A stretch of 32,502 bases of DNA from an uncultured Ruminococcus sp. (GCA_902802985.1 CADCOE010000063.1:1-32502), one strand, 5' to 3'. Shown: positions 1-8,073, counted from the first letter of the stretch. The notes: generated by a model from the sequence alone, not told the origin. Translations and numbers: made by a program.

Positions 1-1
1 C

Positions 2-2440
2 CTTACCAATGGTACGCTGGAAGTAAAGGGTAACTTTACTCAGACCGGTTCGGACGGGAATTTTAATGCCAGAGAGAACCATAAAACTATTCTGTCAGGT
101 TATGGTGTTCAGAAAGTTACATTAAAAAATGCGGATACAGTCGGGTTCAACGAACTTCATTTGACCAAAGACCGCTCAACAGGGTATGAATTTTCTCCTG
201 ATCCCGTAAGATACAGCAGTATTGAGGATATTCCCGAAATTTTGGCCGACTTCTCGATCGATTCAGAAAAATTCATCAGGGGAGAAGGTACCGCTTCTTT
301 AACAGGTTCTGTGAAAGGTGGTGCGGGTGAATATGTATTTAATTATTACTATAAAAAGAATACCGACAGCACTTGGACCAAATTCAATACTACGGCAGAT
401 ATGCAGTCAACCGCCGTGTTTGATCCCGCAGAAGCAGGTACATATGACATTAAAGCGGAAGTGACCGATAGATTAGGAGCAGCCAAAGCACAAATCTTTT
501 CTGTATTGGTTATTGAACCTCTCAAAAACAATTCAAGTGTAAAATCCAAGATCGTTATTCTTGGAAACAACATCAAAATGACTGCACAGGCTTCGGATGG
601 TGTCGCTCCTTATACTTATGCGTTCTACATCAAAAAGAGCAGCAACAGTAAGTGGAGCAAGGTCGGTACAGAATTTGGTACTGATACAACTGCTGAATTT
701 AAGCCAAGTGTTGCAGTTCCCTATGATGTCAAGATTAGTGTAAAAGACAGTGATGGTACTGTTGTATCCAAGGAATTTACCGTGGATGTTAAAGAACCTC
801 CCATTAATAATTCTACTATCAGTGCATCCTCCATCACGATCGGTGAAAAGATAACGTTGGAAGGTGCAGCAGAAAGCGGTACAACCCCTTACAAATATGC
901 GTTCTATACGAAGAAAAGTTCCTCCACATCGTGGACAAAAATCGGCACAGAGTACGGAACCGCTACAACTGTGACCCACCAGCCTTCTGTAGCTGTACCG
1001 TATGACTATATGGTGCGGGTAAAGGATAAGAACGGTGCAGTGGTCAGCAAAACATTTACTGTCAATGTCAAGAAAGTTCTTGTTAACAACTCCACTATTA
1101 ACGCAGAAACTATCGTGAAGGGTGACAAGGTGACTTTGAGCGGTGCGGCAACAGGTGGTACAGAAAGTTTCCGATATGCTTTTTATTATAAAAAGGGAGA
1201 TGCCACCAAATGGACCAAGATCGGTACTGCTTTTGGTGAAAGTACCGAAGAACAATTTACACCGGCAGGCATTAATACCTATACCTTTAAAGTTGATGTC
1301 AAGGATACCGATGGCACAGTAGCCTCTAAAGAATTTGTTGTTAAAGTTAACGGACCTCTCGTCAATAATTCTGCTGTCAGCTCTGAAAAGATTGGTATTG
1401 GTGACACCGTAACAATGACAGCAGCAGCGGCAGGCGGTATTGAAGGATATACCTATGCTTATTACTGCAAGAAGAGCAGCAGCAATAAATGGACAACAAT
1501 CGGCAGTGGATTTGGTACAGAAACAACCGCTGAATACAAACCTGCCACGGCAGATAATTATGACTTCAAGATAGAAGTAAAAGACAGCAGAGGGGTAATT
1601 GTAAGCAAGACATTTACTGTTATTGTTAAGGCACCTATTGTTAATAATTCTACCATTAGTGCTGAAAGAATTACAGTTGGTGATACCGTGACGCTCACAG
1701 CAGAAGGTACAGGCGGTCTTGCTCCGTATACCTACAGTTATTATGTCAAGAAAAGCAGCAGTACCAAATGGACAAAAATTACAGCGGAATCTGATACAGC
1801 GATTTCAGCGGCTTATAAGCCGACAGCTGCGACAGTTTATGATTTCAGAGTGGATATTACCGATGCAGACGGTCTTGTCAAGAGCAAAGGGTTTGTGGTA
1901 CAGGTCAAAGCTCCGCTCAAGAATAATTCTACTGTTACAATCAGCGATGATGGTGTTACGCTTAATGCAGCGGCAACAGGCGGTACTAACGAATATGCTT
2001 ATGCTTTCTACTACAAAAAGAGCAGCAGCACCAAGTGGTCAAAGGTAGGTACAGAGTTCGGTACCAAGTCATCAGCCACTTGTCAGCCGACTTCCACCGT
2101 TAGTTATGATTTCCGTATTGATATTAAGGATACTGACGGCACAGTTACTTCTAAAACCTTTACCTATAACTATAAAGCGAAGCTTAGCAACCATTCTTCC
2201 ATTACACTCGGTGATACCGTAACGCTTAATGCAGCAGCAACAGGCGGAACAGCACCCTATACCTATACGTATTATTATAAAAAGAGTGCTTCAGCAAAAT
2301 GGACGGTCATTACTGCCGAGAATAATGCAGTGACAGCTACCTGCAAGCCTGCATTGTCCACCAGTTACGATTTCAGAATTGATATTACCGATGCAGATGG
2401 TGCGGTTGTCTCCAAGGTGATTACAGCAACCGTTAACTAA
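2..2440 (+). CDS. Giant repeat-bearing surface/secreted protein, 5'-truncated by window edge
   Basis: The reading frame is open from the first bases, so the start lies outside the window. The first ~70 visible residues look like a beta-helix-type segment (GTLEVKGNFTQTGSDG, then HKTILSGYGVQKVTL). The rest is eight consecutive Ig-like units of about 93 residues. Each has a GD.VTLTA strand, GG..PYTY.YY.KKSS, a KWTKIGTEFGT stretch, YDF.I.VKD.DG, SK.FTV.VK, and mostly an NNS linker. The last unit ends at ITATVN with no LPXTG motif or visible anchor, so attachment must be N-terminal or non-covalent, or the protein is released. An adhesin or cell-surface role is inferred from architecture only. The repeats are related to those of the amidase at 22135-24063. 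An internal TTG near 161 is not a convincing start because the frame continues upstream without a break. Confidence 0.85.
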   Translation, partial: LTNGTLEVKGNFTQTGSDGNFNARENHKTILSGYGVQKVTLKNADTVGFNELHLTKDRSTGYEFSPDPVRYSSIEDIPEILADFSIDSEKFIRGEGTASLTGSVKGGAGEYVFNYYYKKNTDSTWTKFNTTADMQSTAVFDPAEAGTYDIKAEVTDRLGAAKAQIFSVLVIEPLKNNSSVKSKIVILGNNIKMTAQASDGVAPYTYAFYIKKSSNSKWSKVGTEFGTDTTAEFKPSVAVPYDVKISVKDSDGTVVSKEFTVDVKEPPINNSTISASSITIGEKITLEGAAESGTTPYKYAFYTKKSSSTSWTKIGTEYGTATTVTHQPSVAVPYDYMVRVKDKNGAVVSKTFTVNVKKVLVNNSTINAETIVKGDKVTLSGAATGGTESFRYAFYYKKGDATKWTKIGTAFGESTEEQFTPAGINTYTFKVDVKDTDGTVASKEFVVKVNGPLVNNSAVSSEKIGIGDTVTMTAAAAGGIEGYTYAYYCKKSSSNKWTTIGSGFGTETTAEYKPATADNYDFKIEVKDSRGVIVSKTFTVIVKAPIVNNSTISAERITVGDTVTLTAEGTGGLAPYTYSYYVKKSSSTKWTKITAESDTAISAAYKPTAATVYDFRVDITDADGLVKSKGFVVQVKAPLKNNSTVTISDDGVTLNAAATGGTNEYAYAFYYKKSSSTKWSKVGTEFGTKSSATCQPTSTVSYDFRIDIKDTDGTVTSKTFTYNYKAKLSNHSSITLGDTVTLNAAATGGTAPYTYTYYYKKSASAKWTVITAENNAVTATCKPALSTSYDFRIDITDADGAVVSKVITATVN

Positions 2441-2463
2441 AATCCCGATTTTAATATGTGTTC

Positions 2464-2503
2464 AGCCCCTTACAAGTCAAAGTTGTCTTGTAAGGGGCTT
2501 TAT
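2464..2503 (+). terminator. Rho-independent terminator after the surface protein
   Basis: A perfect 13-bp inverted repeat (AGCCCCTTACAAG at 2464-2476 with its complement at 2487-2499) and a 10-nt loop are followed by a short TTTAT. It lies 23 bases after the stop codon and separates the surface-protein gene from the regulator operon. Confidence 0.85.
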
Positions 2504-2549
2504 CGTGCCCTAGTAATCAAACAATCCTTCGACAATTTTGAAAAAAATG

Positions 2550-2600
2550 TTGACAAGCTTACGAAATTATTATAAAATGTATATATTGTATATATACATT
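2550..2600 (+). promoter_or_regulatory. Promoter with overlapping palindromic operator for the ytrA-like operon
   Basis: TTGACA at 2550-2555 and TAAAAT at 2573-2578 are 17 bp apart. A perfect 12-bp inverted repeat, AAAATGTATATA (2574-2585) and TATATACATTTT (2589-2600) around TTG, covers the -10 box and the expected transcription start. It ends 13 bases before the GntR-family start codon. Position and symmetry make it the likely autoregulatory site of the repressor encoded next. Confidence 0.8.
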
Positions 2601-2613
2601 TTGAGGTGAATGA

Positions 2614-2988
2614 ATGGATATTATGATCAGTAATTCCTGCGGAAAACCAATATATGAACAAATCACTTCACAGGTCAAAGAAATGATTATGAATGGAACA
2701 CTGCAGGAGGGAGAACCACTCCCGTCGATGAGAACTCTTGCTCAGCAGCTTAGAATTAGTATCATCACTACCAAAAGAGCGTATGAGGAGTTGGAACGGG
2801 ATGGTTTTATCGAGTCTTTTACAGGCAAAGGCAGCTTTGTTTGTCGTCAGAATAAGGAATTGGTGCGTGAGGCAGGTCTTAAACAAATAGAGGAATATCT
2901 TACATTGGCAAGCGATAAAGCAAAAATGTGCGGTATTGACCTCAATGAATTACAAAAACTTTTGAAAATTATTCACGAAGGAGAATGA
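2614..2988 (+). CDS. GntR-family transcriptional regulator, YtrA subfamily
   Basis: This 124-residue protein has an N-terminal GntR winged helix (YEQITSQVKEMIMNGTLQEGE, then LPSMRTLAQQLRIS and the TTKRAYEELERDGFIESFTGKGSFV recognition/wing region). Only a short helical tail of ~45 residues follows, which is the size and layout of the YtrA subfamily rather than FadR or HutC. GAGGTG precedes ATG 2614. Its stop overlaps the ABC ATPase region, where YtrA-type regulators typically sit. In characterised YtrA systems the repressor controls its own ABC-transporter operon and is relieved by cell-envelope stress; that is family knowledge, and the inducer here is unknown. The palindrome at 2574-2600 is the likely operator. 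Confidence 0.92.
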   Translation: MDIMISNSCGKPIYEQITSQVKEMIMNGTLQEGEPLPSMRTLAQQLRISIITTKRAYEELERDGFIESFTGKGSFVCRQNKELVREAGLKQIEEYLTLASDKAKMCGIDLNELQKLLKIIHEGE

Positions 2989-2990
2989 CA

Positions 2991-3869
2991 ATGGCGGACT
3001 ATCAAAATGCGATCGAAATTAATGGACTGACCAAAAAATTTGATGGATTTACGCTCGATAATATCAGCTTCAGCGTTCCCAAGGGCAGCATTATGGGTTT
3101 TATCGGCCAGAACGGAGCCGGAAAAACCACTACGATCAAATTGCTTCTTAATCTTATCAAAAAAGACAGCGGAAACGTTCGGATGCTGGGAATGGATAAT
3201 GTGAAACACGAAAATGAGATCAAACACCATATCTCTGCTGTTTTTGACGAAATACCCTTCCATGAAGGCCTTAATGCTCAGCAGCTTTCCGTTATCCTTT
3301 CCGATGTATTTTCCGGTTGGAACAAACAGCAGTATTTTGCATATCTCGATCAATTTTCGCTGCCAAGAAAAAAGAAAATTGCGGCCCTCTCCAAAGGAAT
3401 GAAAATGAAACTTCAAATCGCAGCGGCACTTTCCCACGGGGCAAAACTGCTGATTATGGATGAGGCAACAACGGGTCTTGATCCTGTTGTCAGAAATGAA
3501 ATACTGGATATATTCCTTGAGTATCTTCAGGATGAAAACAACAGCATTTTGCTTTCCTCCCATATTACTACCGATCTTGAAAAAATCGCTGATAAAGTCA
3601 CTTTTATAGACAAAGGAAAAATCCTGCTCAGTGACAACAAAGATGAGCTGGTGGAAAAACACGCTGTGATTAAGTGCAAAAAGTCCGATTATCAACAGAT
3701 AGAACCCGGCGATATGATCAGTGCAAGATTGACGGATTTTGGTGCGGAAGTAATGATCAGTGATAAAGATAAATGTGAAAAAAAGTATTCGGGATTGATG
3801 ATGGATCGTACTACACTGGAAGAAATTATGCTTTTTTATGTACATCGAAACAAGAAGGAGTGGCGCTGA
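2991..3869 (+). CDS. ABC transporter ATP-binding protein (YtrB-like)
   Basis: This 292-residue ATPase powers the permeases encoded next. Walker A is GQNGAGKTTT (about residues 39-48), the signature is the variant LSKGMKMK rather than LSGGQ, Walker B is LLIMDEATTGLD, and the H-loop is SSHITTDLEKIAD. LSKGM is common in ATPases paired with ABC-2 permeases. ATG 2985 overlaps the upstream stop, but AAGGAG (2978-2983) is only 1 nt from it and 7 nt from ATG 2991, so 2991 is preferred; the choice changes two residues. The stop overlaps the next start by one base, indicating translational coupling. The exported substrate is unknown. Confidence 0.93.
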   Translation: MADYQNAIEINGLTKKFDGFTLDNISFSVPKGSIMGFIGQNGAGKTTTIKLLLNLIKKDSGNVRMLGMDNVKHENEIKHHISAVFDEIPFHEGLNAQQLSVILSDVFSGWNKQQYFAYLDQFSLPRKKKIAALSKGMKMKLQIAAALSHGAKLLIMDEATTGLDPVVRNEILDIFLEYLQDENNSILLSSHITTDLEKIADKVTFIDKGKILLSDNKDELVEKHAVIKCKKSDYQQIEPGDMISARLTDFGAEVMISDKDKCEKKYSGLMMDRTTLEEIMLFYVHRNKKEWR

Positions 3870-4603
3870 TGAAGGGACTGCTGTATAAGGATTTTTGGCT
3901 GTCGAAGAAGTATTATAGTATGGCATTTGTCTTTTTTTTCGTATTTGGGCTTCTTACTATAATGGTGCGGCTTAGTATGATATTTGGCAATCTTTCTCAC
4001 AATGAGGAAGTGGTAAGCTCACTTTTAAAAAGCTTGTGGGTACTGCGTTATACGCCTTGTGCGATTCTGATGATCGCCTTTGCTGATGACGGAGGAGTGG
4101 TATTCAGTGACTATCAATCGGGATGGATTCGTTTTTGTGCCACCACGGAGCTTGGCGAATATAAGATGGCAGGAGCAAAATTGGCGTCAAGACTAATAAT
4201 GATGGTTATAGCCTATGTTATCAGTTTTGCTTATCTGACGCTGTTTACGATATTATCGGGAGATAGTTTATCTTGGGAAAACATTTGTGACATTACAATT
4301 TTGTTCCTGATGATCAGTGCAGGTTCTGTTTTATATTTGACAATGGGAATTGTTTTAAAAAAGCAGCAGGCGGTAGAAATAGCAGCAGTAGGATTTTTTG
4401 GTATTTTGGGCATTATCATTACTTTTCCGCTTATGATGAGTCTGGATGATGTTTCCGATGATTTTGATTTGCTGCAAGTAATAGGAAGTCAATACGAAAG
4501 TGTAAAAAGTATGCTTCTGCCAATCAGTATAATATGTATCTTGGCAACGGGGATCATCTATTGGTATGTTTCCATTAATGTTTTCAAAAGGAGGGACAGC
4601 TGA
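3869..4603 (+). CDS. ABC-2 type permease, first of two
   Basis: A 244-residue hydrophobic protein with about six predicted membrane segments; it begins MKGLLYKDFWLSKKYY, typical of ABC-2 permeases of this operon type. The ATG at 3869 overlaps the ATPase stop (TGATG) and follows GAAGGAG by about 8 nt. A GTG at 3860 is in frame but abuts the ribosome binding site and is rejected. It likely forms a heteromeric channel with the next permease, which starts with the similar motif MYGLLYKDVIIHKK. Its stop overlaps that gene by one base (TGATG). Substrate unknown. Confidence 0.88.
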   Translation: MKGLLYKDFWLSKKYYSMAFVFFFVFGLLTIMVRLSMIFGNLSHNEEVVSSLLKSLWVLRYTPCAILMIAFADDGGVVFSDYQSGWIRFCATTELGEYKMAGAKLASRLIMMVIAYVISFAYLTLFTILSGDSLSWENICDITILFLMISAGSVLYLTMGIVLKKQQAVEIAAVGFFGILGIIITFPLMMSLDDVSDDFDLLQVIGSQYESVKSMLLPISIICILATGIIYWYVSINVFKRRDS

Positions 4604-5313
4604 TGTATGGTCTTTTGTATAAAGATGTTATTATCCATAAAAAATTATTGCTGGCAACCTTGGGCGTTATTGTTTTTTTCTCTGCGATAATGGTCGTTGC
4701 TCCTTTGACCGATGAATTAAAAGACTTTCAGATGGGTCTTGTGTTGACGTTAGCTTCTATCGCGATTATGCTGGTGGTGGGGATGTTTGAACAGGGACTG
4801 TATGAACAGGACGAGAGAAAAAAATGGCAGTCATTGATTGCTTCTACATCGGAGGGTGTCCGACATCAAATCGCTTCCAAATATATTTTTTCTGCAGCCT
4901 TGTCCATTACTGTGACGACTTGGTGTCTTCTGATCTATTCTATTGCAGGTGCAATATCTGATACCGACATCACGATTTATACGGTACTGCTGCTTCAATT
5001 TTTGTGGATACAGTTAACAATCAGAGCGATAGAGACACCTTTTTTGGTGCGTTTTGGCAGCAAGCAGGGAAATATGTTTCGTATGGTATTATTTGGTGTC
5101 ATTGCTTTAGTGATCATTACTTATGGATTATTTGGAGATATGTCTGTATTTGGCTCTATGGAAAATTTTTTGTTGTGGCTTAAAGACGCTTTGAGCGATA
5201 ATTCTTCCATTTTTCTTCGCTTGACACCTGCTTTATCTATGTGTTTTTTTTATCTGTCCTACCGTTTGTCGTGTGTATGGTATCTGAAAGGAGGAGAGTA
5301 CTATGACAAATAA
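4603..5313 (+). CDS. ABC-2 type permease, second of two
   Basis: This 236-residue membrane protein has about six hydrophobic segments and the N-terminal MYGLLYKD signature shared with the preceding permease, suggesting ancient duplication. It is coupled at both ends: the start overlaps the previous stop and the last 11 bases overlap the CPBP protease gene. With the ATPase it should form one transporter of the YtrBCD type. The transport direction (export) and substrate are inference; related systems act in envelope stress or peptide-antibiotic resistance. Confidence 0.86.
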   Translation: MYGLLYKDVIIHKKLLLATLGVIVFFSAIMVVAPLTDELKDFQMGLVLTLASIAIMLVVGMFEQGLYEQDERKKWQSLIASTSEGVRHQIASKYIFSAALSITVTTWCLLIYSIAGAISDTDITIYTVLLLQFLWIQLTIRAIETPFLVRFGSKQGNMFRMVLFGVIALVIITYGLFGDMSVFGSMENFLLWLKDALSDNSSIFLRLTPALSMCFFYLSYRLSCVWYLKGGEYYDK

Positions 5314-6184
5314 ACAACTGACAATCAAACGAATTCTGATTTATTTGTTTTTTGCATTTATACCGCCTTTTATCCTGCAATTTATCTATATGGCGGTGTG
5401 TGGAGTGACAATTCAAAACGGCTGGTATGCTCCTCTTGCTACCGTGTCAATGTTTTTCCCAGCCGTTGCCAATATATTGACCAGAATGATTACCAAAGAG
5501 GGGTTTGACCATTGTCTGATCAAGTGCAAGGATAAAGGTGATTTACGCTATGTAATCATTGCTTTGCTGCTGCCTATTGTGATGGGAATACTTATCTCGC
5601 TGCTGTGTGCGGTGATATTGATGCCTGAAGGCAGCTTGAACGAAATGATCCGGCATTTTGATTTTTGGGATGTGTTAACCGCAGTGATTTATGTATTGTC
5701 AATCAGTATTTTTGGCATTTTACAGGGGTTTGGAGAAGAATTTGGCTGGAGAGGCTACCTTACGCCAAAATTGGAACAGCTAATGAAAGCACCGGCTGCT
5801 ATTGTTGTCAGCGGTGTTATTTGGGGACTCTGGCACGCTCCGATGATTGTATGCGGTCATAATTTCGGCAAGGATTATATTTTTTATCCCTATTTGGGTA
5901 TTGGGATGATGTGTATATCGTGCGTGTTCTTAAGTTTTTATCTGACAGAACTGACCAAATCCTCCCATTCGGTATTGCCTGCCGCATGGGCACATATTGC
6001 GATCAATAATTCAGTCGGTATGGTGGCAGCACTGATCCTTTCAGGTACAGATAATTACAATGAAAAAGTGGTGTCTGGATGGGGCTATCCCGCTATATCC
6101 GTTGGGGTTATATCAGTGACAGCCTGTTTGACGGGTATTTTCCTGTATCTAACCGGAAAGAAAAAAGCAGCATTGAGCTGTTGA
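5303..6184 (+). CDS. CPBP-family intramembrane metalloprotease (CAAX protease-like)
   Basis: The 293-residue polytopic protein contains the CPBP catalytic motifs: EEFGWRGYL (EExxxR type), then WGLWHAPM with the metal-binding His, then WAHIAINN (HxxxN type). About eight hydrophobic segments surround them. ATG 5303 follows AAAGGAGGAG and overlaps the permease stop by 11 bases, so it is the last gene of the regulator-transporter operon. CPBP proteins act as CAAX-type proteases, in bacteriocin maturation or self-immunity, or as regulators. A link with peptide resistance or processing alongside the transporter is plausible but inferred. Confidence 0.9.
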   Translation: MTNKQLTIKRILIYLFFAFIPPFILQFIYMAVCGVTIQNGWYAPLATVSMFFPAVANILTRMITKEGFDHCLIKCKDKGDLRYVIIALLLPIVMGILISLLCAVILMPEGSLNEMIRHFDFWDVLTAVIYVLSISIFGILQGFGEEFGWRGYLTPKLEQLMKAPAAIVVSGVIWGLWHAPMIVCGHNFGKDYIFYPYLGIGMMCISCVFLSFYLTELTKSSHSVLPAAWAHIAINNSVGMVAALILSGTDNYNEKVVSGWGYPAISVGVISVTACLTGIFLYLTGKKKAALSC

Positions 6185-6190
6185 GAATTT

Positions 6191-6217
6191 AATTCGACCT
6201 TTTCGTGCCGAATTTTT
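6191..6217 (+). terminator. Possible weak terminator after the CPBP operon
   Basis: AATTCG (6191-6196) and CGAATT (6209-6214) form a short stem followed by TTTTTA. The stem is only 6 bp with a 12-nt loop, so termination may be partial. Confidence 0.4.
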
Positions 6218-6254
6218 ATATGGAGATATTTTCTCGTTTCGTTGGAATTGTCTA

Positions 6255-6283
6255 TTGTGAAAACAGTTAAATTGTATTATAAT
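6255..6283 (+). promoter_or_regulatory. Promoter of the flavodiiron protein gene
   Basis: TTGTGA at 6255-6260 and a perfect TATAAT at 6278-6283 are 17 bp apart. Transcription would start near 6290, giving a leader of about 115 nt. Confidence 0.75.
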
Positions 6284-6295
6284 GGAAAAGTCGGC

Positions 6296-6404
6296 TGTAC
6301 AGAACTTCCCTGATATAGGCTAAAGGCTTGTAGGGGACAGCAGGGCAAAGCCCTGCGGCTGCCGCTGCGTAAAATTAGGCCCACGGGCAGACAGGAGCAA
6401 TTTT
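6296..6404 (+). ncRNA. Structured 5' leader of the flavodiiron gene, candidate riboswitch
   Basis: Between the promoter and ATG 6405 the G-rich transcript can fold as a multi-stem junction. The stems are P1 CUUGU (6327-6331) with ACAGG (6391-6395); P2 GCAGGGC-AAA-GCCCUGC (6340-6356); and P3 CUGCC (6359-6363) with GGCAG (6386-6390). Unpaired AGGGGACAG lies before P2 and GGGCAGACAGG closes the far side. The 3' strand of P1 overlaps the AGGAG ribosome binding site (6393-6397), so folding would block translation. The GGGACAG and GGGCAGACAGG elements recall the NiCo (czcD) riboswitch consensus as I remember it; this is unverified and no Rfam scan was possible. Confidence 0.5.
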
Positions 6405-7565
6405 ATGATAAGAGATATTTCTGAAAACATTAAGTATATCGGAGCAGATGACCCCGATCTTGACCTTTTTGAAAGTCAGTATGCAGTACCTGACGGGATG
6501 TGCTATAATTCATACGTCATTCTTGATGATAAGATCGCCGTGATGGATACCATTGACAAGAGAAAGACAGAGGAATGGTTCGACAATCTGGATAAAGTGC
6601 TGGACGGAAAAACACCCGACTATCTGATTATTAGTCATATGGAACCTGACCACGCTTATAACATTCAAAAGGCTGCCGAAAAATATCCTACAATGAAGCT
6701 GGTCGGCAATGATAAGACCTTCAAAATGTTTCCACAGTTTTTTGACCTTGATATTGCTGACAGAGCCATTACCGTCAAAGAAGGAGAAACCATTGACCTT
6801 GGTATCCATCAACTGACGTTCTATATGGCACCGATGGTACATTGGCCTGAGGTAATGGTAACTTATGAGCAGAGTGAAAAGGTCCTGTTCTCTGCCGATG
6901 GTTTCGGAAAATTTGGCGTGATAGAGGCAGAACCGGATGACTGGGCTTGTGAAGCCAGAAGATATTACTTCAATATTGTGGGTAAATATGGTGCTCAGGT
7001 GCAGGCACTCCTGAAAAAAGCGGCTAAACTGGATATTCAGACAATTTGCCCTCTTCACGGTCCCGTATTGACCGAGAATCTCGGCTATTATATCCGTCTT
7101 TATGACATCTGGAGCAAGTACGAAGCAGAAGATGACGGTATTTTTATCGCTTATGCTTCTGTACACGGCAACACCAAAGCAGCCGCAGAAAAGCTTTATG
7201 AGATACTGAAAACAAAAACAGATAAACCGGTGGTTATTTCCGATCTGACACGGTGTGACCTTCACGAAGCCATAGAAGATGCGTTCCGTTACAGTAAGAT
7301 GATTATGATGGCACCGACATATGATGGCGGTATTTTTCCGGTTGCCAATGATTTTCTGCATCATTTGAAAATCAAGACTTATCGCAGCCGTAAAATAGCA
7401 ATCGTTGAAAACGGTTCTTGGGCACCGATGGCAGGCAAAATAATGCGTGAGTATTTTGAGGGAATGAAGGATGTAGAAATCTGCCCAGTCAGTGTGACCA
7501 TTCGTTCCGCAATGAATAATGATACCGTCAAGCAGCTGGAAGAACTGGCAGATGCAATGGTGTAA
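6405..7565 (+). CDS. fprA: Flavodiiron protein (A-type flavoprotein, O2/NO reductase)
   Basis: This 386-residue protein reduces O2 to water and/or NO to N2O in the cytoplasm, protecting anaerobes, with electrons usually from rubredoxin. The N-terminal metallo-beta-lactamase-like domain has the diiron ligands HMEPDH (H78, E80, D82, H83), then H147, D166 and H219 (CPLHGP). The C-terminal flavodoxin domain starts near residue 247, with the FMN phosphate loop ASVHGNT at 252-258. Length fits the two-domain core without fused rubredoxin. All metal ligands are present. It is monocistronic as far as visible. The ribosome binding site AGGAG lies 7 nt before the ATG and is part of the structured leader. 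O2 versus NO preference cannot be read from the sequence. Confidence 0.95.
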   Translation: MIRDISENIKYIGADDPDLDLFESQYAVPDGMCYNSYVILDDKIAVMDTIDKRKTEEWFDNLDKVLDGKTPDYLIISHMEPDHAYNIQKAAEKYPTMKLVGNDKTFKMFPQFFDLDIADRAITVKEGETIDLGIHQLTFYMAPMVHWPEVMVTYEQSEKVLFSADGFGKFGVIEAEPDDWACEARRYYFNIVGKYGAQVQALLKKAAKLDIQTICPLHGPVLTENLGYYIRLYDIWSKYEAEDDGIFIAYASVHGNTKAAAEKLYEILKTKTDKPVVISDLTRCDLHEAIEDAFRYSKMIMMAPTYDGGIFPVANDFLHHLKIKTYRSRKIAIVENGSWAPMAGKIMREYFEGMKDVEICPVSVTIRSAMNNDTVKQLEELADAMV

Positions 7566-7639
7566 TGCGATCCAAAGATGACAAAAGATGACGAATGTTG
7601 TACAATTTGTTAATTTTTCTTTAAGTTATGATTGTGTTA

Positions 7640-7668
7640 TTGACAAGTTTTTGGTAATATTGTAATAT
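7640..7668 (+). promoter_or_regulatory. Promoter-like TTGACA/TAATAT pair
   Basis: TTGACA (7640-7645) and TAATAT (7663-7668) are 17 bp apart. A transcript from here would begin near 7675 and include the long hairpin at 7724-7785, about 600 nt ahead of pflB. No gene lies directly after it. Confidence 0.5.
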
Positions 7669-7723
7669 TATAATTGCACAATTTGGAAATGAAAACGGGC
7701 ATATCCGAATTGGTTGCAGCAAT

Positions 7724-7785
7724 AGCAGCCGCTTTTTGCTTAGAAGATACAGGAAGGGTGTATCTTTGTGCAAAAAGCGGCTGTT
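7724..7785 (+). ncRNA. Long two-tier hairpin, unknown RNA or regulatory element
   Basis: Outer arms CAGCCGCTTTTTGC (7726-7739) and GCAAAAAGCGGCTG (7770-7783) are perfectly complementary, extendable by two pairs. Inner arms AAGATACA (7744-7751) and TGTATCTT (7759-7766) are also perfect. The apical loop is GGAAGGG, an SD-like sequence. No T-run follows, so it is not a standard terminator. It could be a small RNA, a leader element or a MITE-like remnant. Confidence 0.55.
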
Positions 7786-8044
7786 TGTCGATGAAAAAGA
7801 AAATCCGTCAAAGATACCGACAAAAAATAACGGAAAGAAAGCCGATGCTTTTGATAAGACAGACAGTGACAATGAAAAATAACATTTTTGGCTTTAAATA
7901 CTATAACTATGGTTAAAAAAATTTTTATACACAATATGTTGTAATTTGTGGTCAAATTGGCAGAGTGAAAATAGACAAATAATCATAACCGATTTTAAGA
8001 TTTTATTAATAATGACGATAATTTTGACAGGATACTATAAAAGG

Positions 8045-8073
8045 TTGACAAAAGATAAAATCAGCTATATATT
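8045..8073 (+). promoter_or_regulatory. Promoter of pflB-pflA
   Basis: TTGACA (8045-8050) and TATATT (8068-8073) are exactly 17 bp apart. The start near 8080 would give a leader of about 190 nt. A second TTGACA at 8024-8029 lacks a well-placed -10. Confidence 0.7.

Noticed and set aside
533..1255. Long minus-strand open frame opposite the surface-protein repeats
   Set aside because: Cys/Phe-rich translation with no family pattern, no ribosome binding site, and fully inside a repeat gene whose opposite strand tends to stay open.
6510..7364. 284-codon minus-strand frame opposite the flavodiiron gene
   Set aside because: The plus-strand product has every catalytic residue; the minus translation shows no motif and no start signal.
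7689..7916. Possible gene starting MKTGISELVAAIAAAF in the pflB upstream region
   Set aside because: No SD, it passes through the long hairpin, and the second half (KKKIRQRYRQKITERKP) looks like chance A-rich DNA.
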